Positions 25,491-34,675 of a stretch of 64,000 nucleotides of DNA are shown here, one piece after another. Every line of letters starts with the position of its first letter. Position 1 is the first letter of the stretch. The stretch spans positions 55,970-119,969 of the forward strand of contig FMTN01000011.1 of the NCBI GenBank assembly GCA_900100095.1, given 5' to 3'. Origin of the DNA: Lachnospiraceae bacterium C10. Its GTDB lineage: Bacteria > Bacillota > Clostridia > Lachnospirales > Lachnospiraceae. A program made the translations under genes and the position numbers. The notes under the pieces were generated by a model that made no database searches, had not been told where the DNA came from, and was given only the letters and a program-made list of their open reading frames with translations.

Positions 25491-27140
25491 CTAATTAAAG
25501 TCATAGCTGTCATCACTGCTGTAGTCATCACTGCTATAATCATCACTGCTATAGTCATCACTACTGTAGCTATCGCTGCCATAACCGCCGCTACCGCTGC
25601 TAAACAGGGAACCACCACCAAAGATGGAGGTCGGTCCGTCTCCTGTGCCAACGGATTGCATCAGACCTGCCACCTTAAGTACGAACGGATCCTGTGACAT
25701 CTTTGCGACCAGTGCCTGATACTCCTCCTGTGACATGGACTCCAGCTTATATTCATCGGAAGCCTTATCAAGTTCCTTAAAGTCTCCGCCGGCCTTGGCT
25801 GTGTACTCGAAGGACACTTCATACGGGAATCCGGTAGCCTTGACATCATCCAGCTTGATGGAATACTCGTCCGGCTTGCTTACCAGTTCACCCTCTATGC
25901 TCACGTCCTCACCATCAGAAGACAGGGTAAAGGTAAGATCTCCGTCCTTTGTATCGTAGGTATAGGAGAAAGCCTTCTCACCATCCACAAGGTATTCGAC
26001 CTTTTCCTTGTCACCGTCCATCTCGCCCTTACGCTCGATGCTCTTATCCTCCTTCTCGCTCGTCAGCTTGATATTCTCCATCGGATAATTACCGCCCAAA
26101 AGCTCAAGAAGGATCTCATCTCCGTCATCATTCTTCATCTTGCAGGCAACGATTCTGCTCTTGCCAAAGAAACCCTTTTTACCAATGTAGAGCGTTGTAT
26201 CGATATCATCCATATCATCCAGCTGGCGGTCCAGTTCCTCAAAGGAGTCATCAAAGGAAGTACCCTGCTTCTCCATCAGCTTCAGCATCTCCTTGCTGTA
26301 ATACTTCTCGATAACATCCTTGTAGGATTTCACCAGCTTCTTCATCTCTTTCTTGGTGAAGGTCGTCTTATAACCCTGACAGTTCACCTTCTCGCCATCC
26401 ATCTCAAACTTCTCGGAATCGGCATCGGTAAAGTCCATTTCATTGATCTGACTCTTAGTCGCATCCCATAATTCCTTCGGCATCTCAGTGTAATCCGCCT
26501 GGTTACTCATGGCCTCACGGAAATATGCATTCAGATCCTTCTGGGTAAAATCAGAAGATGCCAGCATCTCACCCAGATATCCATCGGTCTTGGCATTCTT
26601 GGAATAATCATAGGTGAATGCGCTACCCTTCATAAAGTCATCGCTCTGTACGGTGACAACCTCCTGATTCACCTGCCAGTCCAGACCAAAGGATAAATTA
26701 AGCGGTGTGATGTCCACATCCGTATTCATAACCGCCTGTGCCTTCTTTCTGTCCCCGACACCCTTCATCTTGATATCACAGACATTGCTGACCTTGGCAC
26801 TTAAATCAACGGAATACTTCCCGTTTATAATCTTCTCAGACGGTAAAAGATTCTGCATCAGCCGGCTGCTTCCCTCCGTATTCTTAACCGCTTCCAGGAT
26901 GGTATAATTCTTACCGTAGGCTATACGCGGAACAACCTTCGTTGCGGCAAATGCTCCCACACCTCCCACAACAACAACGCCTGCTGCAATAACAACCGGA
27001 ACAACCCACTTGTTATTCTTCTTCGGCGCTACCGGAGGAATTGCTCCATTCCCCTGATTCTGCTCAAAATAGGACGGTTCTTCCTTCTGAAGCGGCTTCC
27101 CCGTCATTGGATCAAATTTCATTTCTGGTTCGTTTGACAT
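25491..27140 (-). CDS. Membrane-anchored protein with acidic repeat tail, unknown function
   Basis: This 549-residue protein has a short cytoplasmic N-terminus (KFDPMTGKP), then one membrane helix (about residues 36-59). A large outer domain follows, with alternating beta-like and lysine-rich stretches. The C-terminus ends with tandem YSSDD repeats (four copies). I do not recognise the domain; similar proteins recur in Lachnospiraceae as unknown surface proteins. The start at 27140 has GGGAGAG upstream. The repeats are encoded by imperfect 15-base units near 25510-25570. Confidence 0.78.
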   Translation of the reverse strand: MSNEPEMKFDPMTGKPLQKEEPSYFEQNQGNGAIPPVAPKKNNKWVVPVVIAAGVVVVGGVGAFAATKVVPRIAYGKNYTILEAVKNTEGSSRLMQNLLPSEKIINGKYSVDLSAKVSNVCDIKMKGVGDRKKAQAVMNTDVDITPLNLSFGLDWQVNQEVVTVQSDDFMKGSAFTYDYSKNAKTDGYLGEMLASSDFTQKDLNAYFREAMSNQADYTEMPKELWDATKSQINEMDFTDADSEKFEMDGEKVNCQGYKTTFTKKEMKKLVKSYKDVIEKYYSKEMLKLMEKQGTSFDDSFEELDRQLDDMDDIDTTLYIGKKGFFGKSRIVACKMKNDDGDEILLELLGGNYPMENIKLTSEKEDKSIERKGEMDGDKEKVEYLVDGEKAFSYTYDTKDGDLTFTLSSDGEDVSIEGELVSKPDEYSIKLDDVKATGFPYEVSFEYTAKAGGDFKELDKASDEYKLESMSQEEYQALVAKMSQDPFVLKVAGLMQSVGTGDGPTSIFGGGSLFSSGSGGYGSDSYSSDDYSSDDYSSDDYSSDDSYDFN

Positions 27141-27205
27141 GTTCTCTCCCTTCCAGCATTCTGTCATACTTCACATATATATAACGGATGAAACCGAAAA
27201 ATGTT

Positions 27206-27250
27206 ACAAAAAAACGACAGATACTTTTCAAAAACAAAAAATATCTGTCG
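27206..27250 (-). terminator. Terminator of pyruvate kinase
   Basis: On the minus strand CGACAGATA pairs with TATCTGTCG around an 18-base loop, followed by seven T residues. Confidence 0.9.
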
Positions 27251-27275
27251 CCATTATTGTTTTATTTTGCGACGG

Positions 27276-28700
27276 TTATACCATCTGAGCCTTTAACAGG
27301 TTGGTTGTTCCGGAAATACCAAGAGGAACACCTGCTGTCAATACAACGATATCGCCTTCGTTCAGAAGCTTCTCTTCCTGACACTTGGCAATTGTGTTCT
27401 CGAACAGCTCGGATGCATCCTGCTCTTCCTGAATCATGATTGGTGTTGTAGCCCAGCAAAGATTCATCTGACGGCAAACCTTATCATCAATGCAACCTGC
27501 AATGATTGGAGATGATGGACGGAACTTGGATACAGCATGTGCTGTACGTCCGGACTTTGTTACCGTGATAATTGCTGTTGCTCTTAAATCACCTGCAAGA
27601 GTACAAGCGGAATGAGAGATTGCATCGGTGATGGAAGGATCCACGATTCCATCAGCTTTCTTAAGACGGGATAAGTAGTTGATATCCTGCTCTGTACGAC
27701 GGGCAATCTTATCCATAGTCTTAACAGCCTCAACCGGGTACTTACCTGCAGCAGTCTCACCGGAAAGCATGATAGCGGATGTACCGTCATATACAGCATT
27801 CGCAACGTCTGTTGCCTCTGCACGTGTTGGTCTCGGATGAGAAATCATAGAATCAAGCATCTGTGTTGCTGTGATTACAAACTTACCAGCCTGGTATACC
27901 TTCTTGATGATCATCTTCTGGATAACCGGTACGTCCTCCATCGGAATCTCAACACCCATGTCTCCACGGGCAACCATGATACCATCAGAAGCTGCAATGA
28001 TCTCATCGATATTCTTAACACCCTGGTTGTTCTCGATCTTGGAGATGATCTGAATCTTCTCGCCGCCGTGCTCCTTTAAGATCTTACGGATATCCTCTAC
28101 ATCAGCTGCTGTACGTACGAAAGAAGCAGCGATGAAGTCGTAATCCTCCTGAACGGCAAATACAATATCCTTGTAATCCTTAGGGCTGATGTATGGCATA
28201 GAAAGCTCAACGTTCGGAACATTCACACCCTTCTTGTTGGATACGTGACCACCGTTAATAACAGAGCACTTGATCTCAGTATCTGTAACTGCTGTAACGA
28301 TCATCTCAATAAGACCATCATCGATCAGAATATGTGCACCAGCCTGAACATCCTGTGGAAGGTCCTTATAAGTGATAGAAACTCTCTCCTGATCTCCCTC
28401 GACATCCTCTGTTGTAAGGGTAAAGGTCTGACCTTCCTCAAGGTCGATTCCACCATCCTTGAACTCCTTCAGACGAATCTCCGGTCCCTTGGTATCAAGA
28501 AGTGCAGCAACCGGAATTCCAAGCTCCTTACGCAGCTTACGTAATGTCTTAAGTCTTCCCAGGTGCTCCTCATGACTACCATGAGAAAGGTTACATCTTG
28601 CAACGTTCATACCAGCCTTAATCAGCTGTGCCATTACTGCTTCGCTCTCTGACGCAGGTCCTAATGTACAAACAATTTTCGTTCTTCTAGTTGAAATCAA
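27276..28700 (-). CDS. pyk: Pyruvate kinase
   Basis: This 474-residue enzyme makes pyruvate and ATP from phosphoenolpyruvate in glycolysis. The N-terminus ISTRRTKIVCTLGPAS and the catalytic MVARGDMGVEIP segment are characteristic. The C-terminal regulatory domain ends normally, without the extra PEP-utiliser domain found in some Firmicutes. The start is taken as TTG at 28700, because AAAGGAAG lies just upstream and the protein then begins exactly as expected; the ATG at 28769 would add 23 unrelated residues. A weak promoter lies near 28750-28790. Confidence 0.95.
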   Translation of the reverse strand: MISTRRTKIVCTLGPASESEAVMAQLIKAGMNVARCNLSHGSHEEHLGRLKTLRKLRKELGIPVAALLDTKGPEIRLKEFKDGGIDLEEGQTFTLTTEDVEGDQERVSITYKDLPQDVQAGAHILIDDGLIEMIVTAVTDTEIKCSVINGGHVSNKKGVNVPNVELSMPYISPKDYKDIVFAVQEDYDFIAASFVRTAADVEDIRKILKEHGGEKIQIISKIENNQGVKNIDEIIAASDGIMVARGDMGVEIPMEDVPVIQKMIIKKVYQAGKFVITATQMLDSMISHPRPTRAEATDVANAVYDGTSAIMLSGETAAGKYPVEAVKTMDKIARRTEQDINYLSRLKKADGIVDPSITDAISHSACTLAGDLRATAIITVTKSGRTAHAVSKFRPSSPIIAGCIDDKVCRQMNLCWATTPIMIQEEQDASELFENTIAKCQEEKLLNEGDIVVLTAGVPLGISGTTNLLKAQMV

Positions 28701-28843
28701 ATTATCTTCCTTTCCCTCGTAAAAAACGAGATATAACATAACACACATAATGTCCGGCATCGTACCCACTTATTAAAGTATTGCACAATCATCGAACAAT
28801 ACTCAATACTAGCGGATTCCAGCGGATATTTCAACGTTTATTT

Positions 28844-29776
28844 TTATTTTCCTATCATTGTTCCGTCTTCTCCGGCAATGATGGCCTTATCCGGATTCAA
28901 TTTCGCAATCAGAGTCTTACGGATTGCGGAATCTCCGATGAAATCAACCGCTGCCTGAATCTTCGGCTTCATGGTTCCCTCTTCAAAGTTACCCTGCTGC
29001 AAGTACTTCTTCGCATCTGCTACGGACAGATAATCCACTGCCTTTTCATTTTCCTTACCATAATTTATGCACACTTTGTTCGTTCCTGTCAGGATAATCA
29101 GCATATCGGCATCCACTAAATCTGCCAAGCATCCGGCTGCCGTATCCTTCTCAATAACAGCAGACGCCCCTTTAAGAATATGATCCTGCTCCAGAACCGG
29201 GATTCCACCTCCTCCACATGCGATAACCACCTGGTCGGCATCAAGAAGTGCCTTGATTGCATCGATCTCTACAATAGACTCCGGCTTCGGTGTCGCTACG
29301 ATTCTGCGATAACCACCTTCGACTTCCACAACGTGGTTACCCTTCTTCTCCTGCTCCTCAGCCTCCTGCGCTGTCATAACACGGCCAATGACCTTTGTCG
29401 GCCGGTAGAACGCCTCGTCATAAGGATCCACCGTAACCTGTGTCAGAACAGTCGCAACGCTCTTGTAGATTCCTCTTCGGATCAGCTCGCTTCGGATCGC
29501 ACTTTGCAGATCGTATCCGATATAACCCTGACTCATCGCAGAACATACACTCATCGGAGTATCGGTATATTCTGGGTGCTCCTTCGAGAACTGGTTCATC
29601 GCTGTGTGAATCATGCCAACCTGCGGGCCGTTGGAATGTGTGATCACGACCTGATAGTCCTTGGCAATAAATTCTGCAACAGCCTTTGCTGTTCCCGCTG
29701 CAGCCGCCTTCTGCTCCGGCAATGTTGTTCCCAGCGCATTATGTCCGAGTGCAATAACGATACGTTTCTTATCCAT
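28844..29776 (-). CDS. arcC: Carbamate kinase
   Basis: This 310-residue protein matches carbamate kinase, which makes ATP from carbamoyl phosphate. Motifs include the N-terminal IVIALGHNALG and ACGGGGIPV near the carbamate site, with the conserved C-terminal AGEDGT. A strong GGGAGG site precedes the start. No arginine deiminase or ornithine carbamoyltransferase gene is adjacent; the partner pathway (arginine, purine or allantoin breakdown) must be elsewhere. It lies upstream of pyk on the same strand, 143 bases away. Confidence 0.95.
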   Translation of the reverse strand: MDKKRIVIALGHNALGTTLPEQKAAAAGTAKAVAEFIAKDYQVVITHSNGPQVGMIHTAMNQFSKEHPEYTDTPMSVCSAMSQGYIGYDLQSAIRSELIRRGIYKSVATVLTQVTVDPYDEAFYRPTKVIGRVMTAQEAEEQEKKGNHVVEVEGGYRRIVATPKPESIVEIDAIKALLDADQVVIACGGGGIPVLEQDHILKGASAVIEKDTAAGCLADLVDADMLIILTGTNKVCINYGKENEKAVDYLSVADAKKYLQQGNFEEGTMKPKIQAAVDFIGDSAIRKTLIAKLNPDKAIIAGEDGTMIGK

Positions 29777-29879
29777 AGCAAGCCTCCCAATTCCATAACA
29801 ACACGTAACATATATGAGTCCATTATAAATGAATTCCCCTGCCCCGTCACTTTCTTATTACAATTAATTTTCGAACAAG

Positions 29880-29927
29880 AAAAGCGAAGAAACGGGACGC
29901 CTCATTCATCCCGTTCCTTCGCTTTTA
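29880..29927 (-). terminator. Terminator of htrA
   Basis: On the minus strand AGCGAAGGAACGGGA pairs with TCCCGTTTCTTCGCT, followed by TTTTCTTG. Confidence 0.9.
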
Positions 29928-29968
29928 TATATCACCTTACAGGAAACCTATCCTGTCACAATCAGCCT

Positions 29969-31378
29969 TTACTGCTGAGCCTCATCCTCCGGTCTCTCAC
30001 CTAAGGTTACCGTAACCGTCTTTGGCTGGTAGGAGTTCTCAACCGTGGCTACAGAAAGTTTTACCTTATCTCCTGCTGACTTACTGCTGATGGCAGAAGA
30101 CAGATCCTCCATGGTGGCAATTGCACTTCCGTCCATCTCTGTGATGACATCGCCCTTCTTGATACCGGCGTCATCCGCTGCACTGCCCTTTACGACCTTT
30201 GCCACATAGACACCGCTTGGCATGTTGTAGGTGGAAGCCATATCCTGTGTAATATCCACACCTGCAACACCAAGATATCCGTTACCGGCTGCCGTCTTGG
30301 AATCCTTGCCGTTTCTCTTGGTTACCTTGCCCTTGTCCATCAACTGATCCACGATATCCTGTGCATTGGTGATTGGAATGGCAAATCCCATACCTTCTAC
30401 CTTGTTACCGGAATACTTCGCAGATACGACACCGATTACTTCTCCTTTGGCATTTAAAAGAGCACCACCGGAATTTCCCGGGCTTACGGCTGCTGATGTC
30501 TGAATCAGCTTATTGGTGTAGGTCTTGCCGCTATCCTCGTTCTGAATGGTTACCTCACGGTCTAAAGCGGATACAACACCGGTTGTAACAGACTGTCCAT
30601 AGCCGAGCGCGTTACCGATTACGATGGCAGACTCACCGACGGCAATATGATTGCTGTTACCGATGCTTGCAACCTTGATGGCCTTATAGGTGGCATCCTT
30701 CATATCGCTCTTCTTAACCTTTACAACCGCCAGGTCGGTCTGCTCATCCGTTCCCTGAACCTCACCGGTTACCGCACTGTCATCGTTGAAAGTGATGGTA
30801 AGACTGTTGGCATTGCTGACAACATGGTTGTTGGTTGCGATATAGATATAGTCGTCATCCTCATTAATGATGATTCCGCTTCCTGCACTCTTCTGAGGAA
30901 CCTTTGTCACCTGTCCGAAGAAATCCTGATATTCTGTAATCGACATATTGGTAACCTGAACAATGGATGGCATTGCCTCTGCTACCACATCGGAAACATC
31001 ACTTAATGTTGTCACGGTAGAGGTTGCCGTTGCATCCAGGCGCTTGTCTGAACCCTTGCTACGATTGGTGGAAGTCAAAGAAGAATTCGTATTGCCAATG
31101 GCTTTGTTTGAGATGTAGTTGGTACCTGCGGTAACAGGACCTGCTACAATACCAAAAATCAAACCGGCTGCAACAACTTTTCCCACGAATTTGGCCGTTG
31201 GATGCGGCTTCTTTTCGCGCCTTGGCTTCTGTTGTCCGTTCTGTCCATACGGGTTCTGATATCCCTGATACATGTTCCCGTAATTCTGCTGGTAAAAGTT
31301 CTGTCCGTTCTGCCCGTTCTGCCCACTCTCACCGTTACCGGTATTAACATTGTCCTTCTCAAAGTTATTGTTGTCCAT
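29969..31378 (-). CDS. HtrA/DegP-type serine protease
   Basis: This 469-residue envelope protease has a Gln/Asn/Gly-rich cytoplasmic N-terminus and one membrane helix (about 62-85). A trypsin-like domain carries the catalytic triad His185 (TNNHVV), Asp215 (TDLAVV) and Ser303 (GNSGGAL). A PDZ domain covers about 368-460. HtrA proteases degrade misfolded proteins outside the membrane. A GAGGA site precedes the start. A 9-base inverted repeat (31429-31437 with 31462-31470) lies in its upstream region. Confidence 0.95.
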   Translation of the reverse strand: MDNNNFEKDNVNTGNGESGQNGQNGQNFYQQNYGNMYQGYQNPYGQNGQQKPRREKKPHPTAKFVGKVVAAGLIFGIVAGPVTAGTNYISNKAIGNTNSSLTSTNRSKGSDKRLDATATSTVTTLSDVSDVVAEAMPSIVQVTNMSITEYQDFFGQVTKVPQKSAGSGIIINEDDDYIYIATNNHVVSNANSLTITFNDDSAVTGEVQGTDEQTDLAVVKVKKSDMKDATYKAIKVASIGNSNHIAVGESAIVIGNALGYGQSVTTGVVSALDREVTIQNEDSGKTYTNKLIQTSAAVSPGNSGGALLNAKGEVIGVVSAKYSGNKVEGMGFAIPITNAQDIVDQLMDKGKVTKRNGKDSKTAAGNGYLGVAGVDITQDMASTYNMPSGVYVAKVVKGSAADDAGIKKGDVITEMDGSAIATMEDLSSAISSKSAGDKVKLSVATVENSYQPKTVTVTLGERPEDEAQQ

Positions 31379-31428
31379 ATGATCCTCGCTTTCCTGTAAA
31401 AGACCGGTTGCAGAAATCCTATAGAAAA

Positions 31429-31470
31429 TCCCTGTAGCCTTTCTTGATTACAAGACATAGTCTACAGGGA
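31429..31470. promoter_or_regulatory. Inverted repeat upstream of htrA
   Basis: TCCCTGTAG (31429-31437) and CTACAGGGA (31462-31470) are perfect complements with 24 bases between them, in the gap between glmS and htrA. They may form an RNA hairpin or a regulator binding site; no regulator is identified. Confidence 0.45.
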
Positions 31471-31537
31471 AATTGTGTCCATTTTGTGACAAAACTCTTT
31501 TTGAATTGTGAAGAATTAAAGACACATTTGTGAACAA

Positions 31538-33364
31538 TTACTCTACGGTAACTGACTTAGCAAGATTACGTGGCTTATCTACATCGCAACCCTTGCCCAC
31601 TGATACATAGTAACCAAACAACTGCAACGGAATGATTGCAAGTGAATTGGTAAAGTACTGATTGGTCTGTGGAATGTAGATGACATAGTCTGCCACCTTC
31701 TCAATATCACGATTTCCCTCGTTGGTCACAGCAAGGACGAAAGCGCCTCTGCTCTTTACCTCAACGATGTTGCTTACGGTCTTCTGATAGAGCTGCTCCT
31801 GTGTAACAACCGAAGCAACCAGTGTACCATCCTCAACCAGAGAGATGGTTCCATGCTTTAACTCGCCGGCTGCATACGCTTCGGAATGAATATAGGAAAT
31901 CTCTTTTAATTTCAAAGATCCCTCCATGGAGATCGCATAGTCAATGCCACGTCCAATGAAGAAAATGTCCTTTGCTGTCACATAGCGGTTCGCAAACTTC
32001 TGGATCCTCTCCTTGCTGTTCAGCAACAGCTCAATCTGATCCGGAAGCTTTTCCAGATCTCTGATATAGGACTTCTCTGCCTCATCATCTAAAAGACCCT
32101 TTGCTTTTGCAAAACGGATCGCAAGAAGATAATGACAAATCAACTGTGCAGAGTATGCCTTCGTTGTTGCTACTGCAATCTCAGGGCCTGCCCAGGTGTA
32201 CATAACCTCATCTGCTTCACGGGCAATGGAGGATCCCACCACATTCACAATTGCAAGGGTTCGGATACCTCTCTCCTTTGCCAGACGAAGCGCCGCAAGG
32301 GTATCTGCTGTCTCACCGGACTGGGAGATGATCAGTACAAGGTCATTCTTGCCTAAGATCGGATCACGGTAGCGGAACTCACTTGCCACATCAACATCCA
32401 CCGGAATTCTTGCCATCCCCTCGTAGACATATTTCGCTGTTACACCGGTATGGTAGGCGGAACCGCAGGCAATAATATGAATACGGTCAATTTTATTGAT
32501 GTCATCATCTGACATCTTCATATCCTCGATTACAACATGGTTGTCCTTGATACGTGGAGACAAGGTGTCACGAACTGTCTTAGGCTGTTCGTACATCTCC
32601 TTCAGCATGAAATGCTCATAGCCGCCCTTTTCCGCAGCATTCGCATCCCAGTCGATATGCTTGCTTTCCTTGCTGATCGGGTCCCCGTCCACATTGAAAA
32701 AGCTGATGGAGTCCTTTGTCAGGCAGGCAATTTCCTGATTGTCGATATAATATACATCTCTCGTATGCTTTAAGACCGCTGTCACGTCAGATGCAATCAG
32801 ACTACCGTTAGAAGCCTTACCGGCAATCAGCGGACTGTCTTTACGAACCGCATAAACCTTATCCGAATGATCTGCGAACATAACGCCAAGGGCATAGCTT
32901 CCCTCCACACGATGCATCACCTTCGTGATTGCCTCAAGAGGATTACCGTTGTAGTAATAGTCCAGGAGATGTGCCACTACCTCGGTATCGGTCTCTGACA
33001 GGAACTGATACCCCTTTTTCTCAAGCATCTTACGAATCTTAAGATAGTTCTCAATGATTCCATTATGAACGACGGCAATGGTCTGCTTGCTGTTAAAATG
33101 CGGATGTGCATTGGTATCATTCGGCTCACCATGGGTAGCCCAGCGTGTATGACCGATTCCGATGGTTCCGGGCATATTGGCACCGTCATGTGTCAGCTCC
33201 TCAAGAACCTTAAGGCGGCCTTTTGCCTTTTTAATCTGAATCTCCTTACCGTCAAAGACAGCAATACCTGCAGAATCATATCCTCTGTACTCTAATTTCT
33301 CAAGTCCATCGAGCAGGACCGGCGCTGCCTGTTCTTCTCCGATATATCCAACAATTCCACACAT
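31538..33364 (-). CDS. glmS: Glucosamine-6-phosphate synthase
   Basis: This 608-residue enzyme makes glucosamine 6-phosphate from fructose 6-phosphate and glutamine, the first step to UDP-GlcNAc for cell wall polymers. Its N-terminal glutaminase starts with Cys2 (MCGIVGYIG). Two SIS sugar-isomerase domains follow (IIACGSAYHTG and the second IGRGIDYAIS). It ends in the expected LAKSVTVE. It lies 68 bases after the LCP gene, separated by a C-rich/G-rich hairpin without a T-run, so the two are probably co-transcribed. Confidence 0.98.
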   Translation of the reverse strand: MCGIVGYIGEEQAAPVLLDGLEKLEYRGYDSAGIAVFDGKEIQIKKAKGRLKVLEELTHDGANMPGTIGIGHTRWATHGEPNDTNAHPHFNSKQTIAVVHNGIIENYLKIRKMLEKKGYQFLSETDTEVVAHLLDYYYNGNPLEAITKVMHRVEGSYALGVMFADHSDKVYAVRKDSPLIAGKASNGSLIASDVTAVLKHTRDVYYIDNQEIACLTKDSISFFNVDGDPISKESKHIDWDANAAEKGGYEHFMLKEMYEQPKTVRDTLSPRIKDNHVVIEDMKMSDDDINKIDRIHIIACGSAYHTGVTAKYVYEGMARIPVDVDVASEFRYRDPILGKNDLVLIISQSGETADTLAALRLAKERGIRTLAIVNVVGSSIAREADEVMYTWAGPEIAVATTKAYSAQLICHYLLAIRFAKAKGLLDDEAEKSYIRDLEKLPDQIELLLNSKERIQKFANRYVTAKDIFFIGRGIDYAISMEGSLKLKEISYIHSEAYAAGELKHGTISLVEDGTLVASVVTQEQLYQKTVSNIVEVKSRGAFVLAVTNEGNRDIEKVADYVIYIPQTNQYFTNSLAIIPLQLFGYYVSVGKGCDVDKPRNLAKSVTVE

Positions 33365-33432
33365 AATAATCTCCTATCTACAAAGTTTCCCCCGGGGCAC
33401 TTTTACCCTGGGGGAGCTTCCTTGCTTCTGTA

Positions 33433-34596
33433 TTAATTACCGCTTTGGGTTGTATTCTCACTGGATGACTGGGTATCTTCAATACCCTTGTTCTCCTCAA
33501 TTTTACTGTAGTCAATGGCACTGTTCTCATCCTTACCTGTAATGGAGATGATCTGCTGACTGAGTGCACTTACGGTATTACTTGGAGAATAATTCTTCTC
33601 ATCGAACATCTTCTCATGAAGCTTCCTTACATTGCTCTCCAGCGAACAAGGAATGACAACACTTCCGTATGGCTTCGGAAGCTCTTCCGGTACTTTCTTG
33701 AACGGGAATCCAAAGGACTGTTCAATCGAATACTCTTTCGCAGCCATTGCCATGCTGATAATCTCAGAACCACTGTAGCTTGTGTAAACCTTAGGAAGGA
33801 TCGCATCTACAAGAGAACTCATCTGTGAAAGGGATGCACCCTTCACCTTACCAAGGAGTGCTTCAATAACGGCACGCTGACGCTTTGCACGTCCCCAGTC
33901 ATCTCCTGCGTAATGACGGATTCGACAATATGCCGTCGCCTGTAATCCGTTCAGCTTCTGCTTACCCGGCTGTGTAACCGGTGTGTATTCCTTACCAAGC
34001 TGTGTTGCCATCTCACGAAGAATCGGACGATCCGGGTCATTTAATCCCTTGATTTCATCCGGTGTTACATCCATCTCAATACCGCCGACTGCATCAATAG
34101 CATCGGTTACAGCTGCGAAATCCACTGCAACGAAGTCCTGAAGGTTCAAATCCAGGTTCTTATTCAGCATCTCCAGTGCTGCTGATTCTCCGCCATGTGC
34201 ATAGGCATAGTTACATTTACGAAGCAGCTGCTCTGTCTGTCCCACATCCAGGAAGGAATCACGGTAAACGGATGCCATACGAATCTTCTTGGTATCATTA
34301 TTGATACTTACAATAACAATAACATCCGACTGACCACCCTCATAGTTACCGTTCTGACGGTTATCGACACCGAACAGTGCGAAATTGGTATAGCCGGAAA
34401 GAGTCTTCTCGGTCTCCTTTGACAACACGTTCTGCTTGATGGTTCCGATATCTTTAAAATTGATCATTCCGACCTTCAGCCAGACGAACAGTAATCCCAA
34501 CAAAATCAGAAGTACAATAATTTCCACAATCAGGAAAATCTTTCTGCGCTTTCTTCTCTTCTGCTTTCTGGAAGGCGCACTCTGCTTATCACTCAT
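33433..34596 (-). CDS. LytR-CpsA-Psr (LCP) family wall-polymer ligase
   Basis: This 387-residue protein has one N-terminal membrane helix (about residues 21-43) and an extracellular LCP domain. The domain contains the conserved arginines and aspartates (FGVDNRQ, VYRDSFLDV, YCRIRHYAGDDWGRAKRQR). LCP proteins transfer teichoic acid or capsule polymers from undecaprenyl-phosphate onto peptidoglycan. The C-terminal tail is Ser/Thr/Gln-rich. It has its own promoter and lies directly downstream of the glycan biosynthesis operon, which fits attachment of that polymer. Confidence 0.93.
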   Translation of the reverse strand: MSDKQSAPSRKQKRRKRRKIFLIVEIIVLLILLGLLFVWLKVGMINFKDIGTIKQNVLSKETEKTLSGYTNFALFGVDNRQNGNYEGGQSDVIVIVSINNDTKKIRMASVYRDSFLDVGQTEQLLRKCNYAYAHGGESAALEMLNKNLDLNLQDFVAVDFAAVTDAIDAVGGIEMDVTPDEIKGLNDPDRPILREMATQLGKEYTPVTQPGKQKLNGLQATAYCRIRHYAGDDWGRAKRQRAVIEALLGKVKGASLSQMSSLVDAILPKVYTSYSGSEIISMAMAAKEYSIEQSFGFPFKKVPEELPKPYGSVVIPCSLESNVRKLHEKMFDEKNYSPSNTVSALSQQIISITGKDENSAIDYSKIEENKGIEDTQSSSENTTQSGN

Positions 34597-34646
34597 TTTT
34601 ATCCTCCAAGGCTCATAGCCCTTTTTTTAACCCATAAAACGAAGAA

Positions 34647-34675
34647 AGTATATTGCTTTTTTTCTTCAATGTCAA
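34647..34675 (-). promoter_or_regulatory. Promoter of the LCP-glmS unit
   Basis: A perfect TTGACA (34670-34675) and TATACT (34647-34652) are spaced by 17 bases. The -35 overlaps the stop codon of the upstream glycosyltransferase. Confidence 0.82.

Noticed and set aside
25510..25570. Tandem repeats as a possible CRISPR array
   Set aside because: The units are 15 bases, contiguous and in frame with a protein; there are no spacers.
29180..30004. 274-residue open frame on the plus strand
   Set aside because: It overlaps carbamate kinase antisense, crosses the htrA terminator, and has no motif.
33365..33432. Possible glmS ribozyme
   Set aside because: Only 68 bases separate the LCP gene from glmS, too little for the ribozyme core, and the visible hairpin does not match it.
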